From Portulaca oleracea (Eukaryota; Streptophyta; Magnoliopsida; Caryophyllales; Portulacaceae): a stretch of DNA of 64,000 nt. The notes under the pieces are model-generated. The model saw only the letters and a list, made by a program, of their open reading frames with translations, ran no database searches and had not been told where the DNA came from. Location of the stretch: assembly GCA_029582165.1 (NCBI GenBank), contig CM055871.1:3789501-3853500 (forward strand). The letters are read 5' to 3'. This document shows positions 23,028 to 34,534 of this stretch, in pieces (position 1 is the first letter of the stretch; the number at the start of each line of letters is the position of its first letter). Both the position numbers and the translations under genes were made by a program.

Positions 23028-24015
23028 AAGAAAGCTTGTAATTACAATTGATTCATTCAAATATGACTATAATTTAGACAAAAATGAGAGGTGTGATTTA
23101 AAGAGATGATACACAAATGACTTGCAAATGACCTAAGTTCCTTTTAATGGTCACACATTACACTCATGTTAGAAGTCTTTGGATTTTATCACCTTTGTGA
23201 CTAGGCTCCCACAAAATCTATTAATTAATAGCTATACCATTAAACCTCGTGTTATTACAGAAACCAAACATCACTTACCCTTGGATGATTTATATTGATG
23301 CTTTACTACTGCTTTATACAACTCCTTACTCATTTGAACTTTAGAAATTGACTTTATACCAAATGTAAAGTTGAGTCATTTTTGTGAGTAACACAGCTTT
23401 ACTTAATCCTATCCCCTTTGAAGTCTTTGCCACCAATTCTTTAGATACCCTTTAGTTAAAGGATCGGCTAAATTTTCCTTGACTTGACAAAACTTAAAGT
23501 TACTATGGCATGGCTCAAACCAATATGGCTTAAATTGCCATTGTAGATAACTAGATATGTTGAGATAAACCTTTAATTGGAGGTACTTGAACCACCTTAG
23601 GGATCTCAATGTTAAGAACATAAGCAACATTGAGAGTGTTAAGCAAGAAAAATGTCTTGCTTTGCCAATACCTAAAGTCCAAACCTTGAAAATGATCTAG
23701 CTAGCTTAGAAGTTGCTAGTCATATCATGAAGTGAGCCATTCTAATAGTTCATAAGATTGTTGGAGGAAAGATAGTAAAATGGCATAGAAAACAGTGGTT
23801 TTCTCACTTGGATGAAGCTAAGGTTGTGGTTAATTACTTTCCTTACAAAGAAAAACTTAGCCTTTGCTTGAACACTCAAAAAAGCTTGTTTTTCACTTGA
23901 TTCACTCAAGTATAACTGCAGTCAAGACAAAAATGAGAAGTGTGATTCAAAGAGATATACAAATTTCATGCAAATGACCTCTATTTATAGAAGACATCCA
24001 ACACTCGTTAAAGAG
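23028..24015 (-). mobile_element. Deleted Copia element (pol end between direct repeats)
   Basis: Minus-strand residues QVKENLADPLTKGYLKNWW (23415-23490) match the extreme C-terminus of Copia RNase H. Two direct repeats of about 130 bp (23028-23165 and 23878-24015, each with GACAAAAATGAGA and GTGTGATT followed by CAAAGAG or TAAAGAG) flank it and could be the LTRs. Nearly all of the internal region is gone. Confidence 0.55.
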
Positions 24016-24509
24016 TTGCTCACACCTTTATATAGGATCCTTGATGAGAATTATGATATTGACCATGGTCAATGCCCCCATGCTACATTAGAAGTATAGC
24101 TGTTGGGGTCAAATAAATGTGGATAATTGAGATTACATAATAAAGACCTGATCAAGTTAGCCATTGGGCATCCAATAGTGGCATGCACCTTGAACGGATC
24201 GTGTCAAGTTCAACATGTCCCATGTTAGGCTTAGTCCTCATTTTCTTGCATTCTGGACCATGACACAACCTGTGTTAAGTTCAGAACACCTATGTTGGAG
24301 ATATTTATTATGTTGATTTGTTTGTAACACATTTTATGATTATCTTATACTGTTGAAATAGTTGTTAGCTATTAGTGTTTGACTTGGTTGTTTTGATTAA
24401 TTGTTTGTAGGAAATGTGTTTAGTAAGAATAGTTGTTTATGAAAAATTAAGTTGGTGAAATTTCAATTATCCCCGTAGCAATGGAGCTTGATTTTATTGG
24501 ATGTCCACT

Positions 24510-25039
24510 TGAGGTTGTTTGCATTTTGGACCTCAAACTATATGATAGTTTATTTTTTGAACCCTTGGTTTTATTATTTATTTTTTGGACCCTAATGTTT
24601 ATGGATTGAATAAAAAAAAAAGGACCTTAAAGTTTGTAGGTCGAAAAAAAGGCCCATGTACTGTTTTTCTTTTTCTTCCCATGTTTGAATTTATCTCCCG
24701 ATTAGCGCCAAATTTCAGGACCAAGGTTAAAATTAATATTAAAGTTGTAATACACCTCTCTTATTCATGTCGGGACTACTTAGACTCTGGTTACTTCAAT
24801 GTCTAATTAGTTTCGACATGAATAATGTTAGTTTTAACCTTAGTCCTGAAGTTTGACACTAATCGGGAGAAAAATTCAAATATGAGAAGAAAAGAAGTAC
24901 ACAAGCATTTTTTTCAACCTACAAACTTTAAAGTCTTTTTTTATTCAACCCAAAAACTTTAGGGTCCAAAAAATAAATAATAAAACCAAAGGTTTAAAAA
25001 ATAAATTACCCTAAATTTCAGTGTCCAAAATGCAAAAAA
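24510..25039. mobile_element. Large foldback (palindromic) element
   Basis: Left half TTTGCATTTTGGACC...AACCTTGG-type sequence to about 24780 is inverted in the right half ending GTGTCCAAAATGCAAA. Paired segments include TTATTTTTTGGACCCTAATG with TAGGGTCCAAAAAATAA, and TTAGACTCTGG near the pivot. A half copy lies at 11820-12110. Superfamily unassigned. Confidence 0.65.
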
Positions 25040-26190
25040 AACCCTGTCTACTTGTGCTTCAAAATAAATTGTAACTTTATAATTATGAAATAAAATTTCT
25101 TTAGTATACCTTTATAATATTCAATATTCCGTATAATAATACTATTGAATGCCAACTCTATTTTTATTTTAATAATTATTGGAAACTATGACATCAAAAT
25201 TTTCATTATACGGTTAGAGTTAATAAAATGGATAATTTGTTAATTCTATAAAAAAAATTTGAATTAAACATATTAATTAATAATTACACCTAACACCATA
25301 CCAACGAGGGCAAATTTAATTTTGTATTAGTTAGAAATTCCATAAAAGTAAATATATTAATTAATCATATTATTCAATGTAATTTAGTTGAAATTACCAG
25401 GGTATTAAAATAAGTATAATGTCGAGAAGTTAAAAGCTCGATCACATAGCTTCTTCAAGTAGTTTTTTTTTAAAAAAAAATGTTAATTATAAAAAATTGT
25501 TTACCAAACACCTTAGGGAGCTATTTGACTACAAACTTAGAACTTTGATCAAAGGGCTAGCAGTACTCATAAAGCTACTTACCAAACAAATTTTTTATAT
25601 GCAATTTATTACATGCTCCAAGAGCATGTGCTGGCTCCAAATAATATAATTGTTCATTCTTAATAATATAATTGTTCATCCATATTTATTCGTTTTTTTA
25701 CTCCTAATAATATAATTGTGCACGCATACATACTTGGAGCAAAAATGTGTACTGCTCTTTATACGAGGATATTCTTCGTAAAATCCTTGATAAAAGGATT
25801 ACCCAATATGGTCCCCATTACTTGATTCTTACTAAAAGAATATCCCATCAAAAAAAAAAAGAAACTTATTAAGACATTTATGATTTGTTTTAATTTTTCT
25901 AATGCCCCTCCCATTAACAAATTAAATACTCCGAATTATTGAGAGCACATAAAACAAAAAAGGCAGCGCTTGTTTGACTTTTTACATTATGACTGCAGGT
26001 CTGCTGCAACTCAATCGGAATCTTATGTTGCTGCTCGATTTCAGTTTTTTAAAAAATAGTTAGTTGGCTTAATATTCTATAATTCTTCTCTGAACGACTG
26101 AACGTCAAGTTCCACTATGGTGTGCTAGTATACCATGAATTATTGTGCAGACTGTGCAGGGCTTATTTAGTCCCATCATATAATTACATT
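25040..26190. other. AT-rich sequence without recognised gene
   Basis: Scattered repeats of AATAATATAATTGTTCA (25640-25720), otherwise no coding or transposon signature identified. Confidence 0.45.
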
Positions 26191-26191
26191 T

Positions 26192-26741
26192 ATTGGATGA
26201 CAATATACTGATCTTTGGGGGTATTGGATTGTAATATACCGACCTTTATTATTGGACAACAATATCCCTGACCTTTATATTTAGATGAGATTATTATACC
26301 AACAGTGACTAAGGAAGTGGAGACTGGTTAACTAGTCTCATTATGACGTGATAGGTGGAGGGAAAATAACCGGCCCTTGCCCAATAACCCCGTTAACACC
26401 TCTGTTTTTCTCACTAACCCACGTTAAAAAAATTTAGCCCTAACATAGTGACTAACATGGTGGTGAACCAACCTTCGTACTAACGTGAAACACACCAACC
26501 AATGTCTTGTGATGTGGGTTAGTGAGAAAAACTAAGGGGTTAATGAGGTTATTGGCTTGAGACAGTTTTTTTCCTTTCGCCAGCCATGTTAGCGCGCATG
26601 AAGACCGGTTTACCACCTCCTTAGTTACTGTTGGTATAATAATGTCACATAGATATAAAGGTCAGAGATATTGTTGTCCAATAATAAAAGTTGGTATATT
26701 ACAATCCACTACCCCCAAAGGTTAATATATTATCATCCAAT
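26192..26741. mobile_element. Near-perfect foldback, 550 bp, first of a related pair
   Basis: Left arm ATTGGATGACAATATACT...GATGAGATTATTATACCAAC pairs with the right arm GTTGGTATAATAATGTC...TTATCATCCAAT. The pairing continues inwards through AACTAAGG/CCTTAGTT and GTTAGTGAGAAAAA/TTTTTCTCACTAAC. Arms contain short direct repeats of TATTGGA(C/T). No clear target duplication. Confidence 0.7.
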
Positions 26742-27025
26742 ATCCTTTTTTTTAATTGAAGAAGTTGGGTAAAATAAGTTGGTAAATTTAAATAGTATTA
26801 TAAATTTTTATAATAATATTGATAAATTTGCGGTGAATTTATAATGAGTTTATAATAAATATTGATGAATTTTTATAAAATTGAGTACTTTGAAGGATTC
26901 AGGTAAGTAGTGAGTATCATATAACAATTGGGTAGTCTATGTTCTTACGTAACTTGTCTAGCTTGCATTGGTATTGATCAATTATATATATCCTTCTAAA
27001 AGATAATTTACTTTTTATTTTAGGG

Positions 27026-27344
27026 TTTTGGACGCTAATATACTGAATTTTTTGGGTATTGGACAATAATACACTGAATTTTGAGCTTTGATAATAATAC
27101 ATTGTACTTTAGGGGGTGCTGGACAATAATGCACTCATAGCGATTCCGGTGGTGGCTGACTTGGTGCCAATCCTATGTGGTCCGTCTGCCACGTAGGATC
27201 ACCACCAAGTTAGCCACCATCAGAATCTTTCTGGGTGTATAATTGTCCAATATCCCCAAAAATACAGTGTATTATTGTCCAATATCAAAGTTCGGTGTAT
27301 TATTGTCCAATACCTTTAAAGTTCAGTACATTAGCGTCCAAAAA
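27026..27344. mobile_element. Near-perfect foldback, 319 bp, second of the pair
   Basis: Left arm TTTTGGACGCTAATATACTGAA pairs with right arm TTCAGTACATTAGCGTCCAAAA. The stem continues through GGACAATAATACACTGAA copies and a GGTGGTGGCTGACTTGGTG / CACCAAGTTAGCCACCA inner stem. It shares the TTGGACAATAAT subrepeat with the element at 26192-26741, about 290 bp away. Confidence 0.7.
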
Positions 27345-27947
27345 TCCTTTATATTTTTTTTTGGTAGTAAAAAAATCCTTTATTTTTTGATATGTAAAAG
27401 GTCATATACTAATCTTTATGTAACAGTTTTATATACAGTTCTAATAATCGATAATAATTACGTAACATGGATTAATGATGTGTTAAGCAATTAATAATGA
27501 AAGTTTTCTTCTAAGGACAACATTGCATATATTTTCTTCACCAACCAACATAAACAAATTAAATAACTAAATAGATAAAACAAAAACAAAAAATATGCAT
27601 GATAACTTGCCATAGTCAAGTCATGAATAAGTAGACTAGCAGTGCTTGTTTGACAAATGTTACTCCAGCAAGGCAATTTGACTTGTTACTCATTTTAGTG
27701 TATGTATTGCTTTTATGAACTAAAAATACGCACGCAAACAATTAAACAATAGTTGGTCTGTTGGTCACCTTAGATTCAGTACACTTGTCAACTGGATTCT
27801 TTTTTTCCCTCTAATTTCCACTGTGGTGTGCTGGTTCACATCATGTGCTATTAATAATGCAACATATATGACTAGTCAAGTAGTCAATTTTATCAATTTT
27901 TATACTGCAAGTACTAACACACCATGCATGCATTTGTCCAGGTTATC

Positions 27948-27955
27948 TATATAAA
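27948..27955 (+). promoter_or_regulatory. TATA box of OMT-B
   Basis: TATATAAA, 96 bp upstream of the ATG at 28051, followed by a CT-rich leader (27961-28037) typical of plant 5' UTRs. Confidence 0.75.
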
Positions 27956-28050
27956 CATCTCACTTCCTCCTTTTTACTTCATCAATTCTCATCTCTCTCT
28001 ACTTCATTCTCTTCTGATTTCTGTCTGTCTCTCTCAGTAAACACGTAGAA

Positions 28051-29470
28051 ATGGCCCCAACCATGACAGTCCATGAAGAAAACACAAAGAAGAACGTTGC
28101 CATTGATGAAGACAAGGCATGGACCTCCGCAATGCTTCTTTCGACGAGCTCAGCACAATCCATGGTCCTCAAAACCATCATCGAGCTCGACGTCCTCGAG
28201 ATCATCAAGCGGGCCGGGCGGGCTCCCAACTCTCACCCACCGAGATTGCGGCCCAGCTCCCCACCAAGAATCCGGAGGCTCCATCCATGTTGGACCGGAT
28301 GCTGCGGCTGCTTGCCAGCTACTCAGTCCTGACATGCTCCCTTCGGACCCACCCAGATGGTCGGGTCGAGAGGCTCTATGGGCTCGCACCGGTGTGCCAC
28401 TTCTTGACCAAGGACGACGAGGGGTTGTCCTTGGTGGGTCATGCTCTCTTTCAGCAAGACAAGGTTGTTGTCGAGTGTTGGTAAGTAATACCCTACCTTG
28501 ATCAACATGACTGGCCTATTTGGGTCGCCTTGGTTTGCCACTTCTTAACTAAGATAATTTAAACATTTTGTATCAGGAACGAACTGAAAGACGCAGTGTT
28601 GGAAGGAGGAATTCCATTTTACAGGTTACATGGTATGTCACCGTATCAACACTTGGGAACTGATCCCAGATTGAAAGTTATCTTCAACAACCAATTGACT
28701 GAAATGTCAACTCTGGTTATGAAGAAGATCGTTGAAACCTACAAGGGTTTTGAGGGTATCTCTTCTTTGGTTGACATGGCTGGAAATAGAGGAGCAACAC
28801 TCAGTATGATCGTTTCCAAATATCCTCACATTAAGGGCATTAATTTTGACTTGCCTCATATCGTCGCCGACAGACCAACCTATCCCGGTATGTAAACATT
28901 CTTACTTGGTATTAATTGTTTCTTGTTTGTTGATCTAACGAAAGAATAATAACAATCTAACTAAAAGAAACATGAATATTTTTTTAGGAATCACACACGT
29001 TGGCGGAGACATGTTTGTAAGTGTACCCAATGCAGATGCTATCTTTATCAAGGTTAGTTTCATAATTTTTGATTTCTAGTAACTCTTGTCCACCTGCTAT
29101 ATATACATAATGCATCCTATTAACTAACTTAAGCATGGTGATTATGTTTGTGAATTCAATAAAACAGAGTGTGTTCCATAATTGGGATGATGAGCATTGT
29201 TTGAAGTTTATGAAGAACTGCTATGCAGCATTGCCTAACAATGGAAAGGTAATTGCATGCGAATACATTCTTCCTGTGATGCCTGAGACCGATGATATTG
29301 CAAGGACGGCTTACCAATTTGATGTATTTATGATGATTGGTCCCAACGGAAAGGAAAGAACTGCGGCAGAATTTGAGGGCTTAGGCAAAGCAGCTGGATT
29401 TCAAGATTTCCAAATTGTATCTTCTTCTATTTATGACTTTAGGCTCATGGAATTTCTCAAGAAAAATTAG
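28051..29470 (+). pseudogene. Class II O-methyltransferase (OMT-B) with a frameshift in exon 1
   Basis: Exons 28051-28480, 28577-28887, 28988-29052, 29168-29470, all GT-AG with the same phases as OMT-A and OMT-C. Exon lengths sum to 1109 nt, one short of a whole frame. In exon 1 the frame changes at about 28209-28220, just after EIIKRAG, in GGGCCGGGCGGGC where one C seems missing. The protein then continues in another frame with [20 protein letters not shown] and [10 protein letters not shown]. Exon 2 has the SAM region [14 protein letters not shown], where the normally conserved GGGxG reads AGNRG. Exon 4 has the catalytic His in VFHNWDDEHC and CEYI, KERTAAEF. TATA box, leader and splice sites look sound, so either a recent pseudogene or an assembly error in a GC-rich run. 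Confidence 0.85.
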
Positions 29471-29690
29471 TTACTCTTGAGGGAACTTGGGCACTTAAAT
29501 TGTGCTTGTACGTCTTTGATTGTCTTTAACTTTTTAATCATATGATTGTATGCTTGCACTCAATTATATTGTCTGTCTATCCTTTAAATAAGAGGCATGG
29601 TTTTTTGGCCGAATTTTGCAATGAGATTGGTTTGAATTTCCTCCCCCTCGCCTTAGCTTTCTCGCTAAAAAATTTACTCATATCTTGTAC

Positions 29691-29954
29691 TACCTCCATC
29701 CCACTGCATGCATTTATCCATTTACCTAACTTGAAAATACCAATGTATATTTAGAATTGAGGTAAAAAGTTTATAATTTATCCAAATTACCTTTACTTTA
29801 ATTGAAAATAATAGCTATTGGAATTGTAAAAAGTGAAAAATGAATTTATTAATTAGGGGTAGAAAAGTAACTACAATTGTTAGAATTGTAAATGGGACAA
29901 ATATTTTGGGACAAAAAAATTAGGTAAAAAGACAAATATTTGGGGACAGAGGTA
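29691..29954. mobile_element. Stowaway-like MITE downstream of OMT-B
   Basis: TACCTCCATCCCACTGCATG at the left and TTGGGGACAGAGGTA at the right are inverted, beginning and ending in TA. It lies about 220 bp after the OMT-B stop codon. Confidence 0.7.
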
Positions 29955-31015
29955 GTATTATTCAATTCTATCTCTACCAAAATTGTTTTTTTGATGTCAT
30001 AGATAATTTATTAATTCAGTAATTTCACACTGAGCACAAGTTGATTAAAATTGTAAGCTCAAACCGAAAATTATGCTAGACTTCATATATATAACATCTT
30101 AATATGTGACGGGAAAGGAAAAAAAAAAGTTCTTAGGTTGATACTTAACATCCAATAATAATGGAAAGTAATGTCGAAGTTGATTACTTCAATTTACTTG
30201 ACATGTTGATGGTTCATTTGAGTAGGAAAAAAAGAGTCAGAGTCAGATGATTAATTATGTAGCTATTATAAATAATAGAGAGTCAAACACTTTTAAATTT
30301 TTCAATAAAAATTAGTAAATCACCCTTAAGAATATAGATGAACAAGTATAAAAGTTGTTAAAAATCTAAATGATTGACTAGGTGTCTATGATACTCCCTC
30401 CGTTCCGAAATAATCGTCGACATATAGTGTTAAAACACAGATACCAAGATGGAAGGTTGTAGTGAGAGAAAAACTAGTAACAGGTAGGTTTGGGAGGAGG
30501 GAGTGTCATGATAAAAATGATATGGAAAGGGGATTGTGAGGGAAAAAGTGATATGTAACTAATGATTAAAGATAAAAGCTAGTTAGTTAGATATTGAAAA
30601 ATGTAAAATGAAAATTAATTTGGAAAAAAATAAGATAGTTTAGTGGACAATTAATATGGAACGAAGGGAGTAAATAAGTCGAATCAAGGATGCATGTAAA
30701 GACATTTATTTTTGCGCTATCTTTTTTCTTTTGACCGTTCAAAGTGTAAATCAATATTTAAGGTGAAATCAACCATGTGAAAACATTTATCTTTGAAATT
30801 TGTTTTTCTTTGGATTATTAAAATTTAAAACAAGATTTTAAATTTAAATCTCTACATGTAGATCAAGAGTTATGTACAAAACATAAAAAATACCAATAAG
30901 TATATAAAGTTGCCCAAAAAATAAATCAATATTGATAGCTTCAATAGAAGCTCTCAAGGACAAGATAGCAGCTCCAATTATTACCCATGAAACATCTTCT
31001 CACAACACCAACTAA
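29955..31015. other. Intergenic sequence with one MITE
   Basis: AT-rich, no coding signature. It contains the complete Stowaway-like element listed separately at 30392-30672. Confidence 0.5.
30392..30672. mobile_element. Stowaway-like MITE (well preserved)
   Basis: TACTCCCTCCGTTCCGAAAT and ATATGGAACGAAGGGAGTA are near-perfect inverted termini bounded by TA. 281 bp, non-coding, AT-rich. The best preserved copy of the family in the window. Confidence 0.82.
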
Positions 31016-31263
31016 ATGTCCGAACCTATTAATTATAGTACTCCACTCATCATCATTGCTCCTTCGCCCATGATGTTCTTTGTTTTTGCAATTGTTTCTT
31101 TAAAAATTTCATGCTGCCTCTTGATTGCCAACAATTTCGAAACTCAAAGTGTTGCTAATCTCCATGGTTGTACGTGCTTGCAGTTCCAAGTTAGCGTAGA
31201 GGCTCTCAACCCATTTTTCCGAATTAACTTTCCGTAGAAATCAACCCATCTTCTCAACCAAAC

Positions 31264-31566
31264 TTGCAACGATTAAATACGATTTTTCTTAAGGATTCCA
31301 TCTTGGTTCTTTCAAAAGCCGGTGCTAGGAGTAAAAGGAGAGGAAAGACCGTGTTGAAATCTAAATGTAGATTGGTTTTGGATGTGTCTCGGAAGTCTAA
31401 ATTGACGTCTTATGAAACTGCGCGGAAGTTGAAGATAATAGAGGATGCTACAGCGGCGATTGATCAAAAGCAGGCTCTGGTGGAAAAGATTTGTGGGCTA
31501 AAGGTTATTCCATCCAAGAAGAAGTTATTGTTTTTTTTCTTTTTTTGGGTGGTTTTCCAGTTGTAG
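31264..31566 (+). other. Unrecognised open frame, possible LINE remnant
   Basis: An open frame of about 100 codons rich in Lys/Arg (AGARSKRRGKTVLKSKCR, then YETARKLKIIEDATAA). The first ATG-like codon is not well supported and the frame runs into a T-rich tract. The following sequence (31560-31715) is GT/T-rich and ends ACGATAAAAACAAATACG, which resembles a plant LINE 3' tail. I do not recognise a host gene here; a transposon origin is inference. Confidence 0.25.
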
Positions 31567-32264
31567 TTAAGTGTCTTTTCGGGTTCTCCTGGTTGTAGCT
31601 TTCGGCCTTTGTTTTTTTTCGTGTTTTGTCTCTGCTGTTTTGACTGTTTCGACGGTGTTTTGTAGCATCTTTGATGCTTTTTAGCCTGTTGGCTACCAAC
31701 GATAAAAACAAATACGTTTTTTTTCCACTTATTTAAATCGAACACCTCATTGTTTCAATCCTGTGAGTTAGTTGTTTACCCAAATGTCATTTAGTTTTCA
31801 GCCTGTTATTCGTCTTTCTTTTTAGTTTAACACAAACTTAAAGTCCTCGGAAATAATATCCTCAAAATTGGGAGGAAGTAGGCTCAAGTTAATAGGGGGG
31901 AAAAAGTCATCCCCCAATGTAATACTAGTCTACTATACTTTTGAATGAGTACCATTATCCAAAGATGCCAAAATACTTCTAGCCTCATCTTCATAGACCA
32001 ATTTAATAGATTCAGTACTATACACACCAGACAAGTTTTGTAGGACCCTTAGTTAAAATTAAAAAAAAAAGGTTGATTTAAAACCATATATATCACTAAG
32101 TGAATTGGAAATGATTTTGCTATATCATCACAACTATTAATAAACAGTTCAACTCAAAATTGTTAATACTATCTATTTCAAGAATTACCACCAACCCTCT
32201 CACCTTCATATTCATATTTGGACTTTCTACTTATGATTATGAGATTCTTCACATATGTACCCAT

Positions 32265-32705
32265 GATGTTCAAAGTAATTATAAACTGAACCATGTCGTT
32301 TATAACTTAATTTTTGTATCTTTTCACCTTTACTACTAAATACATTTTCATGCAAAACATAGGTTTTGAGACTCAAATGAACTGAAATCCTACCTATTTT
32401 TTCACATAATGTTTAGTTGACTCTTTTCTAATTTGGACTCTCAATAATATTTAATTTTATGAATGTTTATCTACATCATAATAATTCCAACTTGAAACAA
32501 AATGGTTGGCTAACCTAAGAATAAAAGAAAACAAAATGAAAATTAAAAAGGGGCCATCAGAACTTTACTAGAAAAACATAGGTAAGGACATTTTGGTCAA
32601 TTTTTGTATCAAAAACTATGTTTTGATCGGAAATATATTTAGTAGTAAATGTAACGGCTATGAAAGTTTTGTTGCAAAAGACATGGGTCACTTTGTAATT
32701 AAGTC
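32265..32705. mobile_element. Foldback element, about 440 bp
   Basis: Left arm AACCATGTCGTTT...TTTACTACTAAATACATTTTC then GCAAAACATAGGTTTTGA; right arm the inverse, TTTGATCGGAAATATATTTAG then TAGTAAATG...GACATGGGTCAC. Arms of about 120 bp, imperfect. No target duplication identified. Confidence 0.55.
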
Positions 32706-34534
32706 AAACCTCAAAATATATAAATCTAAAAAAAAATACAATGATTCTGTTGAAATTTTGGAAATCTGACATGACTCATGTCAGAGTCATGAATTTGTTT
32801 GAAACTTTTATCAAATTTTAGTCTAGGATGGATCATCAATTGTCTATATTGGCCATGGTTAAATGTCTAAGACTAAGATAAGATAAAACTAATCAATATA
32901 GATTTTAGCTACATACCTTTTGAAAGAATCCTAGAAGGGGGTGAATATGATTATCAAAGATTTTGTACACTTGGGTGAGGACGTTAGCAACTAGTCTTGA
33001 CCTAGTCAAGACTTAATACACGGTGTAAGGAAAATAATTATATTAATGAAATTCAGAAAACACTACACAAAGGAGGTTATTGGTGGTCTTACTGTCCAGG
33101 AGATAATGTCTCGGGGAAAGGTACAGAAGAATGGATATCCAGGTTGGATAGCAAAATGATTTCGCCAACTACGTTGGCCAGGAGGTGATTACAACAAATT
33201 TGCACCAACTACGTTGGTGGTATCTCATTCACGTAGACTTAACAATCAGCCTTTGTTACAAGGTACGGTTACTCTCACCAAACATGTTGGCTACTCCCTC
33301 ACAGAAACTACAACACTTAGTTTCTGCTACACTACTGGCTGAAGTCCTTGACTACATTCTACCAGAGGTCCTTTATTGGTTATGTACTGACCAATATTAA
33401 TTTGGCTACACACTTAGAAATCACTCACTAATTTCCTACAACACTCTTCTCAATTTCTTCCTTGGAATTGATATCTTGAGCAAGGATGAGCAACTCCTTA
33501 TATATCATGTATAAAACTAGCAGTTGGAACTTCCACCTTCCAATTCCATTAAACACTATTTCCATAAAATGGAATCACCAATAATCAATTAATTATTGCT
33601 TCCTTTTCTTGCAATCATTTCCATTGCTCATATTTATTGAAAACATTCAATCTTTGCATGGAGCATTTCCATAAATAATTGATGGCAAATCTCCACTACC
33701 ATCCTTTACATGTTCTCATATTTTATTCCCTAACAAAGTACATAACGAAAATGTAATTAGGAAATGTTATCTACATGATAATAGCATTATTTTGAAAGAT
33801 AATAATATTATTTAGTAGAATCTCAAAATAATATTATAATATTTGGATATATCAAGGAGTATATGTAGGCCAATGTGAATTTTAGCATTTATTCATAACT
33901 GTTTCAGATGTCAAGTTCCTTGAGCCTAGTTTTAACACCTTTTTTCCAAAGAAATAGGTAAGTTCTAAATGTAATTCAACAATAGAAGTTCATATATATA
34001 ATTTTATCATGATGGTATTTCCTTTAAGAATAACTCATCACGGTTAGTAAATTTCTATAGCTTTAAGTAACTAGACTATGTAGCTCGTTGCAGTTTAGGA
34101 AAAAGTCCAAGATATGGAAAAATGAGAGTATCAGATGTATAATTAACTTTTTGAAGATAAGAACTTGTGTTGATGTTATATATTTGTTCTTGTTAGCTTA
34201 TTTTCATTGCAAACGCCGTATGGATTTTCATTAATAAATATTTCTTCTTTATAAACAAAATATGTATGTTAAATCTTATAAGATTTGCTTAAGTGCAAAT
34301 AAAGTTTTTCATTGGATTATAAATTCAAGTACTTTAAGCTAAATGCAATCCTTACATTCATCATACATCCTTGATCTCTAATATAATTTGAAATCAAGCT
34401 CCTTTATTTGATTGTCAAATACAATTCAACAGGCTCGATACAAATATGCATGTTACAAATATGCATGTCACCAACTCCCATGAGAAAGCAAAGCATTCAA
34501 ATAGAAAACAGTTTAGAATAGTTTGCTTAATTGA
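32706..34534. other. Intergenic sequence without recognised gene
   Basis: A segment near 32925-33420 (CCTAGAAGGGGGTGAATATG, and two copies of CAACTACGTTGG) looks like decayed LTR or leader sequence of a retroelement, but I could not define ends. The rest is AT-rich. Confidence 0.4.

Noticed and set aside
24585..24806. 73-codon open frame
   Set aside because: Lies entirely in the left arm of a palindromic element.
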